Part shown: in pieces, positions 1-10,915 of the stretch
How positions within the stretch are numbered: position 1 is the first letter of the stretch
How the letters are laid out: each line of letters begins with the position of its first letter
Origin: Sycon ciliatum
Taxonomy: Eukaryota; Porifera; Calcarea; Leucosolenida; Sycettidae
Length of the DNA stretch: 64,000 bases
Direction of reading: 5' to 3'
Assembly (NCBI RefSeq): GCF_964019385.1
Contig: NC_088644.1
Location: 18,035,858 to 18,099,857 of the forward strand
Made by a program: the position numbers and the translations under genes
Notes under the pieces: model-generated
What the model was told of the DNA's origin: nothing
Databases searched by the model: none
Seen by the model: only the letters and a program-made list of their open reading frames with translations

Positions 1-349
1 CATCATGTCAGTGCAGACTGTCATGTACATGTACATGACAACGCTAGTGCCAGTGCCCGGCAGTGGCAGTCCACTGACGCCAGTGCAGTGGCAGTCCACT
101 GACGACAGTGACCATGGTGACGAGTCCAGGCCCGCGCTGAAGTCGTGGGCAACGCGCACTACCATGACTACATACAGGCTAGGCTGAGGCCTGAACTGAA
201 GCAGTGAAGGCTGAAGACAGTGCAGTGTGTACCATGGTGTACAGTGAGTGGTGTAGGGTTGCACCAGTCCAGGACCAGGGTCTTGCGTGTACTTGTAGTT
301 GTACTTGTACGAGGTGATTCGTAATTTTTTAACATTGAGTCATTTCTAA
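1..349. other. intergenic, degenerate CAGTG-rich DNA
   Basis: No gene seen. The first 250 bases are full of short imperfect repeats of CAGTG and ATGTAC-type words. The stretch ends at the left terminus of the large palindrome. Confidence 0.5.
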
Positions 350-1210
350 AGGGGAAGTTAAGGCAAAAATTAAAATTTCACCAGTTGTAGTCTTCGGGGT
401 GCTGAGTCGAATGGTCTTGGTCCGAGAAAGCTGAGACGCTCCCTTCCTACTTGAATCCCAATCGAACTCGCGCACTTCCACCGAAACTGGGTGACTGCGC
501 CCTACTAGATGGGGATTTGTATGCAAAATGTCACTAAAAGCCCCGTTTCGTTCTTATAAAAGCACGGATGACCACGATTGGCCCATATGTTGTAGTCTTT
601 TGGACGCTGAGTCGACTGGTTTTGGTCCGAAAAGGCTGCGATGCAGCGTTCCTCCTTTATTCCCAATCGAACATGGTTGAACAAGCGGTCACGTGCTCCT
701 GCATACACCAGTCAGCTAGTCACCGTGCCTGCAGGGTACAACTTACTAGCCTGTTTGACCTTTTTTGGGTGCAGTCCTGTCACTCGAGTTGAACTCGAGT
801 TGAACCTTGGTGTGAAAGTTGTCGCCTGCTGGCGGTGTGACCAGGTGATTTGGGCACCCAGGAGCACGTGACCACTTGTTCAACCATGTTCGATTGGGAA
901 TAAAGGAGGAACGCTGCATCGCAGCCTTTTCGGACCAAAACCAGTCGATTCAGCGTCCAAAAGACTACAACATATGGGCCAATCGCGGTCATCCGTGCTT
1001 TTATAAGAACGAAACGGCGCTTTTAGTGACATTTTGCATACAAATCCCCATCTAGTAGGGCGCAGTCACCCAGTTTCGGTGGAAGTGCGCGAGTTCGATT
1101 GGGATTCAAGCAGGAAGGGAGCGTCTCAGCTTTCTCGGACCAAGACCATTCGACTCAGCACCCCGAAAACTACAACTGGTGAAATTTTAATTTTTGCCTT
1201 AACTTCCCCT
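350..1210. mobile_element. 861-bp nested palindrome (foldback-type MITE), copy 1
   Basis: The two arms (about 350-745 and 818-1210) are inverted copies of each other with few differences. Each arm is itself a diverged direct dimer: a block starting GTTGTAGTCTT and ending near CCCAATCGAAC occurs twice per arm (around 397-475 and 590-670). The element therefore holds four copies of one roughly 85-bp module, two in each orientation. The termini begin AGGGGAAGTTAAGG. The right flank is TTAA and the left flank is CTAA, consistent with a TTAA target site with one mutation. Apparent short ORFs on both strands are by-products of the symmetry. A second copy lies at the right end of the window. Confidence 0.85.
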
Positions 1211-1214
1211 TTAA

Positions 1215-3215
1215 CAAATCGGTAAAATATCTCATTGCCAGCGCCTGCAAAAAGTCATGTCAAATTTCTTTTTGCCATTGCCATTGCCAATGTTCTGTCA
1301 AGTTCGCCTCCAAAATTGAGACTGATATTCCTTCAGGAAGTAACATTGCAAGAGCTTTCAGTCTGCATGCGCGCGATGTTTACGGTAAAATAGAGTACAT
1401 GTATAAGAGAGTCATAGCCGCTGGTTTCAACCTCCAGTGACAACACATTTAGCTGAAGAGGAAACATATGATAGCTACACACTGGAAACGACGCCTGGGA
1501 AGGAGAAATGTCGGTGTGTTGGCCCTGGTATTGGCCAAACATTGGCAATTACTGAATTTACTCAAAGATGTTGATCACAATTGCATATGAAATCAGGGTG
1601 ATACATCTATTGCTATGCAAGCTTGAATGGCTTGAATTTGGATGAACATATTCTTGATCCAGTCTTTCTGGACCATCCTGGATACGTAGGGTCTCTTTCT
1701 ATTGAAAACTGACTTGAAATTGTGGTGCTAAGGCCTATTTTACCATGATGTTAAGAAATGACCACAACAAATAATATGCAGAAAAATTGCCATTTTTCAA
1801 CCGCCCCCTGCTTTCCAACACCAAGGAATATGTGAATAAACAACCCACCATTGCAATCTAAGGACATCAGTATTACATTTTTAGAGGAAGAAATGGAAAG
1901 ATTCGCACCTCGAACCCTACGGAAGGCTTTTTTACTTTCGTGTTAAATAATGACGAATCACCTCGTAGTCATGTACTTCTCTGTCGTGTGGAGCAGGGAG
2001 CAGTACTACTACTAGTACTAGTACTACTACTACTAGTACTCCCTGGTCTAGGGTCGGTCCATCGTGTCCTCTCAGCTTTTGTAGTGTACAAATAATTGTA
2101 GTATTATTAATGATCCAGTCAATGACCACCGCACAGCAAAAAAAGAAGAAGTCCATGCATGCATGGTTTACAGTCGAGTCAACTACAATTGTTTTTAGTC
2201 TCATGATCGAGTCAGTACGTGAAGTGTGAGATGACCAAACATGCTGCTAGCCGGAGGTCGGTGCGTGAAACTGACTTGAAGATAGTTACCATGGACTGGT
2301 GTCAGGAAACAACCTCATATCCCTTGTATTTGTGTAGCATACAGTCGACTCCTGATGTAACGAACACCATGATTGTGCAGGATAATTAGCTAAAGCTCTT
2401 TATAACCTAAATGCACTCACACAGCACCGCGTTAGGACTGGCATGTGGTCCATAATGGTGTGAGTGCACTTGGTTTACATGCGGGCCTATGAGATATAGT
2501 TCGTTATAAACGACAACTGCTCGCTATAAAGGGTCAATTTTGTATGGGTTCAAACAGGGGCATGGACACCGGCTTGCTATGATATCACCACGGAATATAT
2601 TAAAAGGGTCAATTTTGTAAGGGTTCATAGTAAACTTCATACAGGGACATGGACAATTGGTTCGCTATGAATAATATCATCACGAAATTTCCTATATGCG
2701 AGTTTGTTATAAGTGGAGTCAGCTGTACCGTGTACAGGTAGAGATCGGCTATAGCGTTGGTCTTTGAATCAGCGAAATTTGATTAGTATAAACGATTATC
2801 ACTACATGCGATTGTCCTGGTTCGGGTGAGAGGAATAACTTTACGACGTAAGTCATGACGTCATGTACACGAGACGCGCGCTCGTGAGACCGCGAGCATG
2901 ATGTACAGCACAGTACACGCACACGCGCTACTGAAAAACACTTATTATTTTGCACTGTACTTGGTGCGTAAAGAAACACGTACATACTGGTAAGTATGTG
3001 GGAAACTTGCACAGACTCGACTGTGACTGTGCACTGACCATTGTACATGTATGTAATACTATTATTAGTATTAACGATCCAAAATGTGTGCAGTCAGGTG
3101 GTTTTGTTATGAGAGTTTGATCACAATAGCCGATATATTACTGCACATCTGAACATGAAACACAGGGATAAGTATCCCTATTATCCCAATGTTTCATTGG
3201 TTCTGGTTGTTTGTA
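1215..3215. other. intergenic, no gene recognised
   Basis: No supported exon. A short repeat (AGGGTCAATTTTGTA) occurs twice at about 2528 and 2606, each followed by GGTTCA and a GGGGCATGGACA-like word, so the 2490-2720 stretch is probably an old repeat. The ACTACTAGT-rich patch near 2005-2040 is simple sequence. Confidence 0.4.
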
Positions 3216-3403
3216 CAGTCAGACCTCGCTTATCCGGTCCTCTTTTATCCGGATCCCTCACCATCCGGAAGAAGATCGTTGGTTACCGATTTACAGCATG
3301 TGCCATGCATACATACAGTATGTGTGTTCGATTACCCAGTTCCCTCGCCTATCCGGATATTTTTTTGAAAGCGGATGTGTGCGGTTATGCGAAGTCTGAC
3401 TGT
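3216..3403. mobile_element. 188-bp Tigger/mariner-like MITE
   Basis: Terminal inverted repeats CAGTCAGACCTCGC on the left and the complement of CAGTCAGACTTCGC on the right, flanked on both sides by TA. The TATCCGG words inside are typical of pogo/Tigger-type termini. Confidence 0.7.
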
Positions 3404-3825
3404 ATTTCATTTGAAGAGAATGCCCGAAAACTGGTTCATGAATTTCGGAGTCCTTATTGCTGATGATGGTGAAGAATAGCTGGAGATTTGTAGTTTTTCT
3501 TTCCCTGATAAGCTTCCTGTCTCCAAGAAAGTTGTATTACTACACCCAATTATTATTATTATTATTATTATTATTTGTGCTCCCGCGTCAATGGGCTCGC
3601 CCAAATTCGCTTGCACCGAACCATGCGAAAAAAGGCCGCCAGCAGGCAGGCAGGCTAAGAAAAATAGAAAATGGTGTCACATAAACTAATACAAACAAGA
3701 ATATCATTATTGATGACATTAATATACTGAATGAATGGCAAAGGCCATGTGAATACGGATAATACGGATAATCAGAGTACCAACAACAAAGAATGTAGCT
3801 CAAACCATTGCAGTGCCAACTTCCT

Positions 3826-4361
3826 TCACCAGTACTCTGCCTTGTACGCATCTGTAACTGCGTTGCACAGATATGTCCATTCACGGCGATCCAGTGCTCG
3901 CTGAGCCATCAGCTGCAAGTCCCTTGGAGTCCTCAGACGGCAGCCGACTCGCTCCGCGTCTTGATTCAGCAGGACTGGTAGCGTGATCCGCGGCCGCCCA
4001 CGGTATCCCGGCACGGAGCAGCCAAAGAATCCACTCATGGCCTCCCTAGCCGGTGTGTGCTCATCTGATCGCAGGATGTGGCCAAACAACCGCCATCTTG
4101 CATTCACCAGAATGTTGCCAAGTGGAGCAGCACTGCAGCGCTCGTAAACCAAATCGTTCGACAGTCGGTTGGGCCACCTGATACCCAAGATATGCCGAAG
4201 TTGCCGCCGATGATACGATTCCAGCGCTTCAATTGTCTGTCGAGTGATGCCCCATGTGGAGCAGTTGTAAAGCAAGACAGGTAACACGAAGCAGTTATAC
4301 AGCCGGACGCGCACCTCCAGACTCACTTGGTCTCTTCTCTTCCATAACTGGCAGAGGGACT
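3826..4361 (-). pseudogene. non-LTR reverse transcriptase, C-terminal part after frameshift
   Basis: Continuation of the reverse transcriptase in the next frame, holding the thumb and C-terminal region. RLYNCFVLPVLLYNCSTWGI is the usual non-LTR post-RT block, followed by RRQLRHILGIRW and a GHILRSDEHTPAREAM-like segment with basic repeats. It ends in a stop at 3826, followed by about 270 bp of 3' UTR and the (AAT)n tail. The frame break lies near 4360, next to a TTTT run. Confidence 0.8.
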
Positions 4362-5249
4362 TTAAAACGCTATCGCCGCAAGCTGCTTTCTGCGGGTGAC
4401 ATCCTCTGCATCACCAAGGAGAGAGCCGAGTTTCTTGACCATACGCCATGGCTCATCAGCACGATCGGCCTCTCGCTGGATGGCTGTGAATTCTGTCTTG
4501 GTCTGGTTGACGGTAAGGGACCATGTACCCAAGATGGTGGCAACTTGTGGCTCTAACATCCGAAGCCAATCACTAGAGATACTGATGAAGTCCACATCAT
4601 CGGCGTACTCCACATTGTACGGAAGATGCCGGGCCACAGGCGCAGCCATTCGCTGTCGCACATCCTGCAGGGCAGCTTCCAGGTAGATCACGAATAGAAT
4701 TGGCGACAAGGAGTCGCCTTGCGGGGTACCAATGTTAGTGGAGAAAGAGCTTGATGTTTCCGTGCCCAGTCTGACTGCCAAATTCGTATCTGAGATCAGG
4801 TAACGGATCAAGCGTACCTCGTCTTCTTCCAAGAATCGCTGAACCACGTCCATCAACTGTCCTCGCCTGATCGTGTCAAAGGCACGTGACATGTCGATGC
4901 CCAGTATGCTGAATGACCAGTGGTACCGCTGGGTCGTAGCTGCTAACCACCGATGGCACCAGACCACATCAGCTGTTGACCTTCCTGCACGAAAACCACT
5001 TTGGTTCAGTGATAGGAAATCGTTTACGGCTGGCGAGATGCGCTTGAGGACTACCAGCGACATGACTTTGCGTAGAGTTGTCAGGAGGATGATCGGTCGC
5101 AGACTGGTTAAAGCACCCACCGGCTTTCCGGGCTTCTGGAGAGGTATTAGTGTGCCATGACCGATGAATGGCTCTACCCGGTGTTGCTGAAATAGGCTGT
5201 TGATGCATCGGCTTATGACGGGAGCAGTGGCATCGGCTGAGTACTTCAA
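4362..5249 (-). pseudogene. non-LTR reverse transcriptase, N-terminal part of surviving ORF
   Basis: This is the reverse transcriptase of a non-LTR retrotransposon, which would copy element RNA at a nicked target. Visible motifs in order are the fingers region with PIILLTTLRKV, QSGFRAGRST, the first catalytic Asp block GIDMSRAFDTI, GTPQGDSLSPILF, and YADDVDFI with the catalytic Asp pair. The frame stops at 4362. The same protein continues one frame over from about 4360 to 3826, so a single-base frameshift splits it. The 5' end is lost, with homology starting near DNIPGELLKY at about 5270. The copy is dead. Clade not assigned. Confidence 0.85.
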
Positions 5250-5354
5250 CAGCTCACCCGGGATGTTGTCCCAATTATTATACCTGATTTAATTTGACTA
5301 TAAAAGATACTTTTGCGTTTGAATTGTGCCGTGACTATCAGTAAAACCAGTATA

Positions 5355-5585
5355 CTGTATAGCAGGAAATTTTCGGACGGAAATATTTTCGGACAAAGCC
5401 GAATTTCGACCTTTCATACAGATTATTACAGATTATATTATACACGTGTTCGCAAGCAGTATGCATGTATAGTGTACATAATTTCACATGAACAAATTTT
5501 AGTACGGAATTAATTTTAGTACAAAAGAGGCCGTGTACGAAATCGTATGAAAATAAATTCCGTCCTAAAATTTCCTGCTATACAG
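5355..5585. mobile_element. 231-bp TA-flanked MITE
   Basis: Perfect inverted termini CTGTATAGCAGGAAATTTT and its complement, flanked by TA on both sides. There is no coding capacity. Confidence 0.75.
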
Positions 5586-5587
5586 TA

Positions 5588-6985
5588 TTACTATAACCGC
5601 CAACGCTATAACCGATCTCTACCTGTATAGAGATTTTGCAAATGATACCATCATGGTGGTGAACTAGCGGAATCGCTTATGACCTATAAGTATACAGCGT
5701 GAGTCAGCAGAAGTGCTTATGGACGGTAGGTGTGCAGCGTGAGCCGCTAGTGAGTCGCCAGTGCTAGTGCTTCTCTGTGCCGCGACTTTGCCAAAGCATC
5801 TCAACTGATGATGACAATGCAATCGCAGAACCTCTATCCCGTTCTACACCCTGGTGTATTTCGAGACCGCCCTGATTGCGTAAGCAGCATTCATACCTTG
5901 GCGTACAACATTTTCATCTGCGCCAACGCTTGACATTTCGATTGGATATGCCGCACTACGGATTCCCTTACAATACGTCCCATGCCACAGCATGCCGGGG
6001 TGGTGTAAATTCACCCACGAGCACAAGCCTCACTAGCTTAGGTCTGGACTGCACATGAGCAGGAAGACGAGCATAACTGGAGAACAGACTAGAGCGCATA
6101 CCTGCACTACAGTAACCTCATGTTGATCTCCATTATCCGTTCCACAAAGTACTTGGTTCAAATAATCAGACTCCGGCCTTGCTCTTTTAGGTCGCAGGCC
6201 CGTCAGAATCACTTCAGGAATGGCCAGGCCTATAATGATGCGGACGCTAGCTTTGTACCCCCCCCCCCCCACATCTACACAGTAAAGCTTAGATATAACG
6301 ACACCAGCAATGATGGCAGATCATCAATTGATTTTTTGATGCTCTGCCAGCATTACCGTTGTGGTTACAAGCACATTAGAAGATATTCATGGGTGGAAGG
6401 GATTCGAAAAGGGAAAAATCTGGAGAAACAAATGACTGTCACCACCAGACAATGAAGAATGCCAATAACAACTGAAAAATGTTGTCAGCAGCACACTACT
6501 TGCAGTATATCATAGTTAAGTATGGGTGATGGCTTGGAATAAGGTTTTACATTTGTTAGCTTGCCTGCAATGCTATGATATCTAAGTTTCACTGTGCTAA
6601 GTATCTCAAGCAGCGGACCATCTTCTACTGCACATTGGCTCTTCAAGTATCAGCGCTGCACAACGATCATTCACATGTCTATCATGGTTGCACGCTCAAG
6701 CTCACAGAAGGTTCGTAGGCCGCAACTACTTCTTTTGAAGTATGAAGTCACACATTACTGCAGAACTATAACTTTCATTTAGACAATAAAAGCTAACAAA
6801 AGCTCGTTCCTAAAAAAAGTTTCAAAAGGGCTACCATTCTACTCAATCTTCGGATGGCTAGCATTTTCGACCTTGTTAGGTCTCCTCAGCGGAGCTCAAG
6901 AGTTACTCGCCGAGCATAGCCTTCAAAAAGCGGTGCATAGCCGTGCAGATTTCACCCTACGAAATACAGACCTAGTACAGTTGTG
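5588..6985. other. intergenic, no gene recognised
   Basis: No exon or element with defined ends was identified. A C homopolymer of about 14 bases sits near 6258-6271. Confidence 0.4.
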
Positions 6986-7160
6986 AAAAAAGGAGAAGGA
7001 CAAAATGTTACGAGTTTTGACTAACTGTCCACCAACGTAACCAGATCTTATACAGTCAGCGAGTGCGACAAAATGGCACAAAACTGACAAGGAATACTGA
7101 GACATTCGGCGATCTGACACCTAGCTCCAACTCGTAACATTTCGTCCTTCTCCTTTTTTA
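6986..7160. mobile_element. palindromic MITE
   Basis: Inverted ends AAAAAAGGAGAAGGAC...ATGTTACGAG and their complement, with arms of about 30 bp. The middle carries an ACAAAACTGACAAGGA module also seen in the elements near 32.6 kb and 59.6-60.1 kb, so these belong to one superfamily. Confidence 0.6.
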
Positions 7161-7510
7161 CTTCAAGTGCTAGTACATGTACTCATACAAATGCTGGCTG
7201 AGCTGCAGCACTATGTATGTTACAATTATTAACTACAGGCAACTTCACTAATGACGACTGCGAATATAACGACAATATGCGAATAACGGCAGAATTTCCA
7301 TGCCCAGAGCAAAATCCCATCTACATCTATAATGAGATTTCGGGTATAAGGACACTTCGCAAATATTAGGACACTTTTCTGATGCCCCGCCGAGTGTCGT
7401 TATACGCAACGTTAACTTCAGTACGAGTGCTGACCAGGCTGCCAAGAAGATTGGTTTCCAAACAACCTCACCCAACAACACCTTTGTTCCATAAGAAATA
7501 CCAAGAGTAT

Positions 7511-7953
7511 ACCGTATTATTATCTCTATTATATGTCCCGGGCTTATATTTTTTCGACCAGTCCGGACCCGGGCTTGTAATAGAGACTGGGCTTCTACTT
7601 GAGACTGGGCTTATAATGTTTCAACCATCTGGTACTGTACATTGGCTATTATTTTTTATTTTACCAGTAGCACAAACTTTCTCAGCCGGCACCGTGACTG
7701 CAGTTTTTGTACTTCCTGGTAGACTGAGTCTGTACTTTTTATCTCGGGGATCACGGACTGGCACCACAGCATGTGTAAAGTGGTACTGTGTGACGTCAAA
7801 CATGTATGGACATGATCCATGCAGTTCTCCATCATAAGCCCTGTGCATGTAATGGAGACTGCGCTTGTATACCTTCGAAGCCCTCTTAAAGTGCGCGTAT
7901 AATAGAGACTGGCCTTCTACAAGCGACTGCACTTGTACTAGAGATAATACGGT
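7511..7953. mobile_element. 443-bp MITE with ACCGTATTAT ends
   Basis: The ends are inverted (ACCGTATTATTATCTCTA on the left and TAGAGATAATACGGT on the right) and the flanks are TAT on both sides. The inside carries several copies of GGGCTT-TATAATAGAGACT-like words. A related sequence lies in ARSG intron 2 around 17.1-17.35 kb. Open frames here are not genes. Confidence 0.6.
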
Positions 7954-8116
7954 TATCCCAAGAGTGTGCTACTGCCTCTACAACCTCTATCCAGTGCTGC
8001 ACGGGCAGAACTTCACATCACGTGACCTGGTTCAATAGTTTCACTGGCAAGCAGTGCAAAGTGACCACCAGAGAGTTGAACAAGCAGGGTTGCGGGAAAA
8101 AAAAACCCTGTTGCTA

Positions 8117-8352
8117 TCATGCGCAGGGCGCAACTAGTGTGTGCAGGTTAGTCGCGTGATCAGTGCGAAGTTCTGCCATCGCAAACCCCATAGACTGGAG
8201 CTGCACACCCTTGGAAGTTAGATACTCTTGTACGTACTGCATGTCACAAGTAAATGCTGCCACCCAAGTGTCTATTCGAAACATCCGACGATGCAGCTTA
8301 GGTATTGTTGAGTCTTGCAGACTCACCAAGATAAAGAGTGACAGCTGGCAAG
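8117..8352 (-). CDS. possible last exon of ECSIT
   Basis: An open minus-strand stretch ends in TGA at 8117-8119 and could follow an AG at about 8353. The segment reading AAFTCDMQYVQEYL...FAMAELR resembles only loosely the C-terminal end of ECSIT (a hydrophobic strand, a charged helix, then a hydrophobic strand). The polypyrimidine tract before the proposed acceptor is poor, and about 100 residues of the family's middle region would be missing. It may equally be a chance ORF. Confidence 0.25.
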
Positions 8353-8508
8353 GTCTTTAACAGTTGTTGTACTCAACGGGGTTTCACTGGTCACTGAGAC
8401 ACTGAACTAACCACTGAATCAATAAATGATAAAATTAATGCTGATTTCCTTTTCCTGTGAAAAGTGAATTTATATATACTAGTATGTGATGAGATAGGCA
8501 CTGCTTAC

Positions 8509-9363
8509 CCGCACAACTTGAACTGACGACGTCTTGCCAGCCATTCTCTTCAGCACGAATCCGGCCATGAGAAATGGACGATAGCGCTCGGAACTTGGTA
8601 TGTAGTACTGATCGCTGTCTTGAAACATGGACTTCCACCATCCAATTTCCAGTGCAAGCACAGAGGCCAAGCTCCTCCAGCCCAGTATGCCACTCAAGCT
8701 TTCAACCAACTCATAACTTGGAACAACTCCATTGCGATCCATTTTTCTCAAAAGAGATATAGCTGCTTCTGTTTGTGGGTATGTCCCTGGCCAAACTTCA
8801 TCCAGTATTGTTTGGGGCACATACCGCCCCTTTGGGAAGCAGTTGATAAGTTCTTGGTAGCACTGGAGATCCTTGTGGACACCGAACTCATCCATTTTGA
8901 ACACAGCAGTGTTGATGAACTCCGGATGGCCTCGCCGCATCTTATCCATGGCCTTATACTCCTCAACAATCCTTAGAAATCCTGCACGAGTACGTTCATG
9001 CCTGGCAAATAGCTCTTTGATACGAGCCAACAGAGTTGCTCTTTCTCGTGTAACTGTTCTTGAACTAGGAAGGTTTACGGTCTCGAACTGGCGTACAATG
9101 TTGCTTTCTCTCGGTCTCTTTTTCGGAGTGACCTCCAAATCAGCTTCAATGTGAATGCCATCTGGCCTCAGTTTGCTTTCCACATGGTGTTTCTGAACTT
9201 CAGATGGTGCATGTGCTGGTGCACCTCGTGTGCCTTTCTCTGAATCGCCACTTGATTTTGAACACAATGACCGACTTGACTGCACGAGAGCACATTGAAT
9301 TGCTGGATTATACCTTCGCAGTCCCTTCGCATGACATAAATTGGTCAGCTTCAAACGCCACAT
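8509..9363 (-). CDS. ECSIT: ECSIT orthologue, first exon (partial gene)
   Basis: ECSIT is a mitochondrial and cytosolic adaptor, known in animals for assembly of respiratory complex I and for Toll/BMP signalling. The exon starts at ATG 9363 and runs 285 codons to a consensus donor (CGG then GTAAGC at 8508), phase 0. Residues 1-40 are rich in Arg/Lys with almost no acidic residues, fitting a mitochondrial presequence. Residues 40-100 look disordered. From about residue 140 the conserved PPR-like ECSIT fold is clear: MRRGHPEFINTAVFKMDEFG, CYQELINCFPKGRY, ISLLRKMDRNGVVPS and LSGILGW. The C-terminal half of the family (about 150 residues or more) was not found downstream, where the DNA is repeats. 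The gene is therefore incomplete in this window: hidden small exons, truncation and assembly error are all possible. Assignment to ECSIT is firm; intactness is not. Confidence 0.85.
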
Positions 9364-10485
9364 TCTGTTAAATATTTCAGCAACAACAGCGGCTGCTACG
9401 ATATTTATAGGCTTTAATAGCTGCTATGAACTCATTAGGCCCCACTGCTACCACAATCCATGGGGTGATGTTGCTCTTTTCTTGTTCCTCGGTTTGATAG
9501 TCTCGTAGAGGTAGGTACAAATACACGAGTTGAAATTCAATATCATCTAATAAGTCACGCGATGCAATTGCTTCAACAAGCACGTCTTTGAGTCATACTG
9601 TTACATAGTAACTTATTTGCATCGAAGATGTGTTTTCTTTGCTTGCCGCGGTTTATTTCGTGAGATGCAACATTTTTCATTTGTTCATCAGACATCACCA
9701 TAAAATCATGCCTTCTCCATGAAGGCATGATCATGACTCATGACACTGAGGCAACGCGGTGAATATGCGCATGTACGTATGCAACTATGCAGGATCAGCC
9801 AGGACTACAAAAAAATCTATTTTTACACAGTAGAATCTAAAGACTACATACAATCTAGCTACATGATCGTAATCATACAATCATAATGTCAATGCCAAAA
9901 CTAGCTGGCAATAGCTTCATTATCGACAATAAAGTCTCGCGCCGCATTGGGACTTGTTCGAGTTCATAGCCTATACTAGTATGGCGCTAGGCGTAGGTAC
10001 TTGGTATATCACTGTACCATTTGTACGTATGTCCCCTCCAAATAATTTCAAGACCCTATGCCTATGGTAGAGCGGACGACTCAGCGGCTGCTGCAGACTG
10101 AATTGTAGCTGTGTAGCGGTTAGTTCGTTTTCAGTACAAGTCATGATGCAAGTTAGCACCTAGTACCTACCAGCTCTAGCTTGCTAACGCCAAACGGCAT
10201 GCCGTGGTCTTCCCTGACAGGCTGACTCTGTATCAGAATGCGACACGCTAGCAGCCCTGAAAATACTACCGTAATAATTATTTTCTACCACTATTACTGC
10301 AGTGCATGTACATGCACGTGGATTGGAGGTTGTTAGCTGCAATACACTATACAGCGATTACTTCAATTCAAGTACCAGCAAGGAAATCGTCGACTAATAA
10401 GTGAGCCTGCTGTTACTGGTACAGTCTCACGGGCCACAATAGTCACTCAATAGTAATAAACAAGTCGACAGTTGAGCAGTGAATT
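9364..10485. promoter_or_regulatory. divergent intergenic region between ECSIT and ARSG
   Basis: About 1.1 kb separates two start codons pointing away from each other, so promoters for both genes should lie here. I see no convincing TATA box or other named motif. The 9377-9583 minus-strand frame is probably 5' UTR or chance. Confidence 0.35.
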
Positions 10486-10915
10486 ATGTCTGCTACCGTC
10501 AACTGCGTATTGTTTAGCGTGCTGCTGCATATGCTCAACATGTCAGTATGCACTATGTCTATGGGTCGTGTGGACAACACGGGAAAAGCCGTGCACCTGC
10601 AGAGCAGTCCACCAAACATGGTCGTTATGCTAGCTGATGACTTTGGCTGGGGAGATGTTGGAGCCTACTGGCCCAGCGCAACAGAGGATACACCCAATAT
10701 AGACAAGCTAGCAGAAAGTGGAATTAAGCTGCTGGATTTCCATTCGGCAGCATCCGTCTGTGCGCCATCCAGAGCATCGCTACTGACCGGCCGAATAGGA
10801 CTTCGCAATGGAGTGATTCGAAATTTCGAGCCAGCTTCTATTGGTGGCTTGCCCCTGGCAGAAGTTACGCTTGCTGAGCAATTGAAGGATGGAGATTACC
10901 AGACGGGCATGATAG
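10486..10915 (+). CDS. ARSG: ARSG exon 1
   Basis: Starts at ATG 10486 and ends before GTACG at 10916, leaving phase 1. It encodes the signal peptide, the ADDFGWGD metal site and the CAPSR formylglycine motif. Confidence 0.92.

Larger units (their letters stand above)
3546..5281 (-). mobile_element. 5'-truncated non-LTR retrotransposon with (AAT)n tail
   Basis: The element lies on the minus strand. Its 3' end is an ATT array (AAT when read in element sense) and its 5' end is truncated within the reverse transcriptase. An 11-bp direct repeat, CCAATTATTAT, is found at 3546-3556 and 5271-5281 and fits a target-site duplication, although the microsatellite makes the left edge ambiguous. The endonuclease and the first part of the RT are missing. 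Confidence 0.85.

Noticed and set aside
329..1225. Pairs of nearly identical small ORFs on opposite strands
   Set aside because: Mirror images created by the large palindrome, not genes.
6033..6455. 79-111 codon ORFs around the poly-C run
   Set aside because: No domain, no splice context and no conserved composition.
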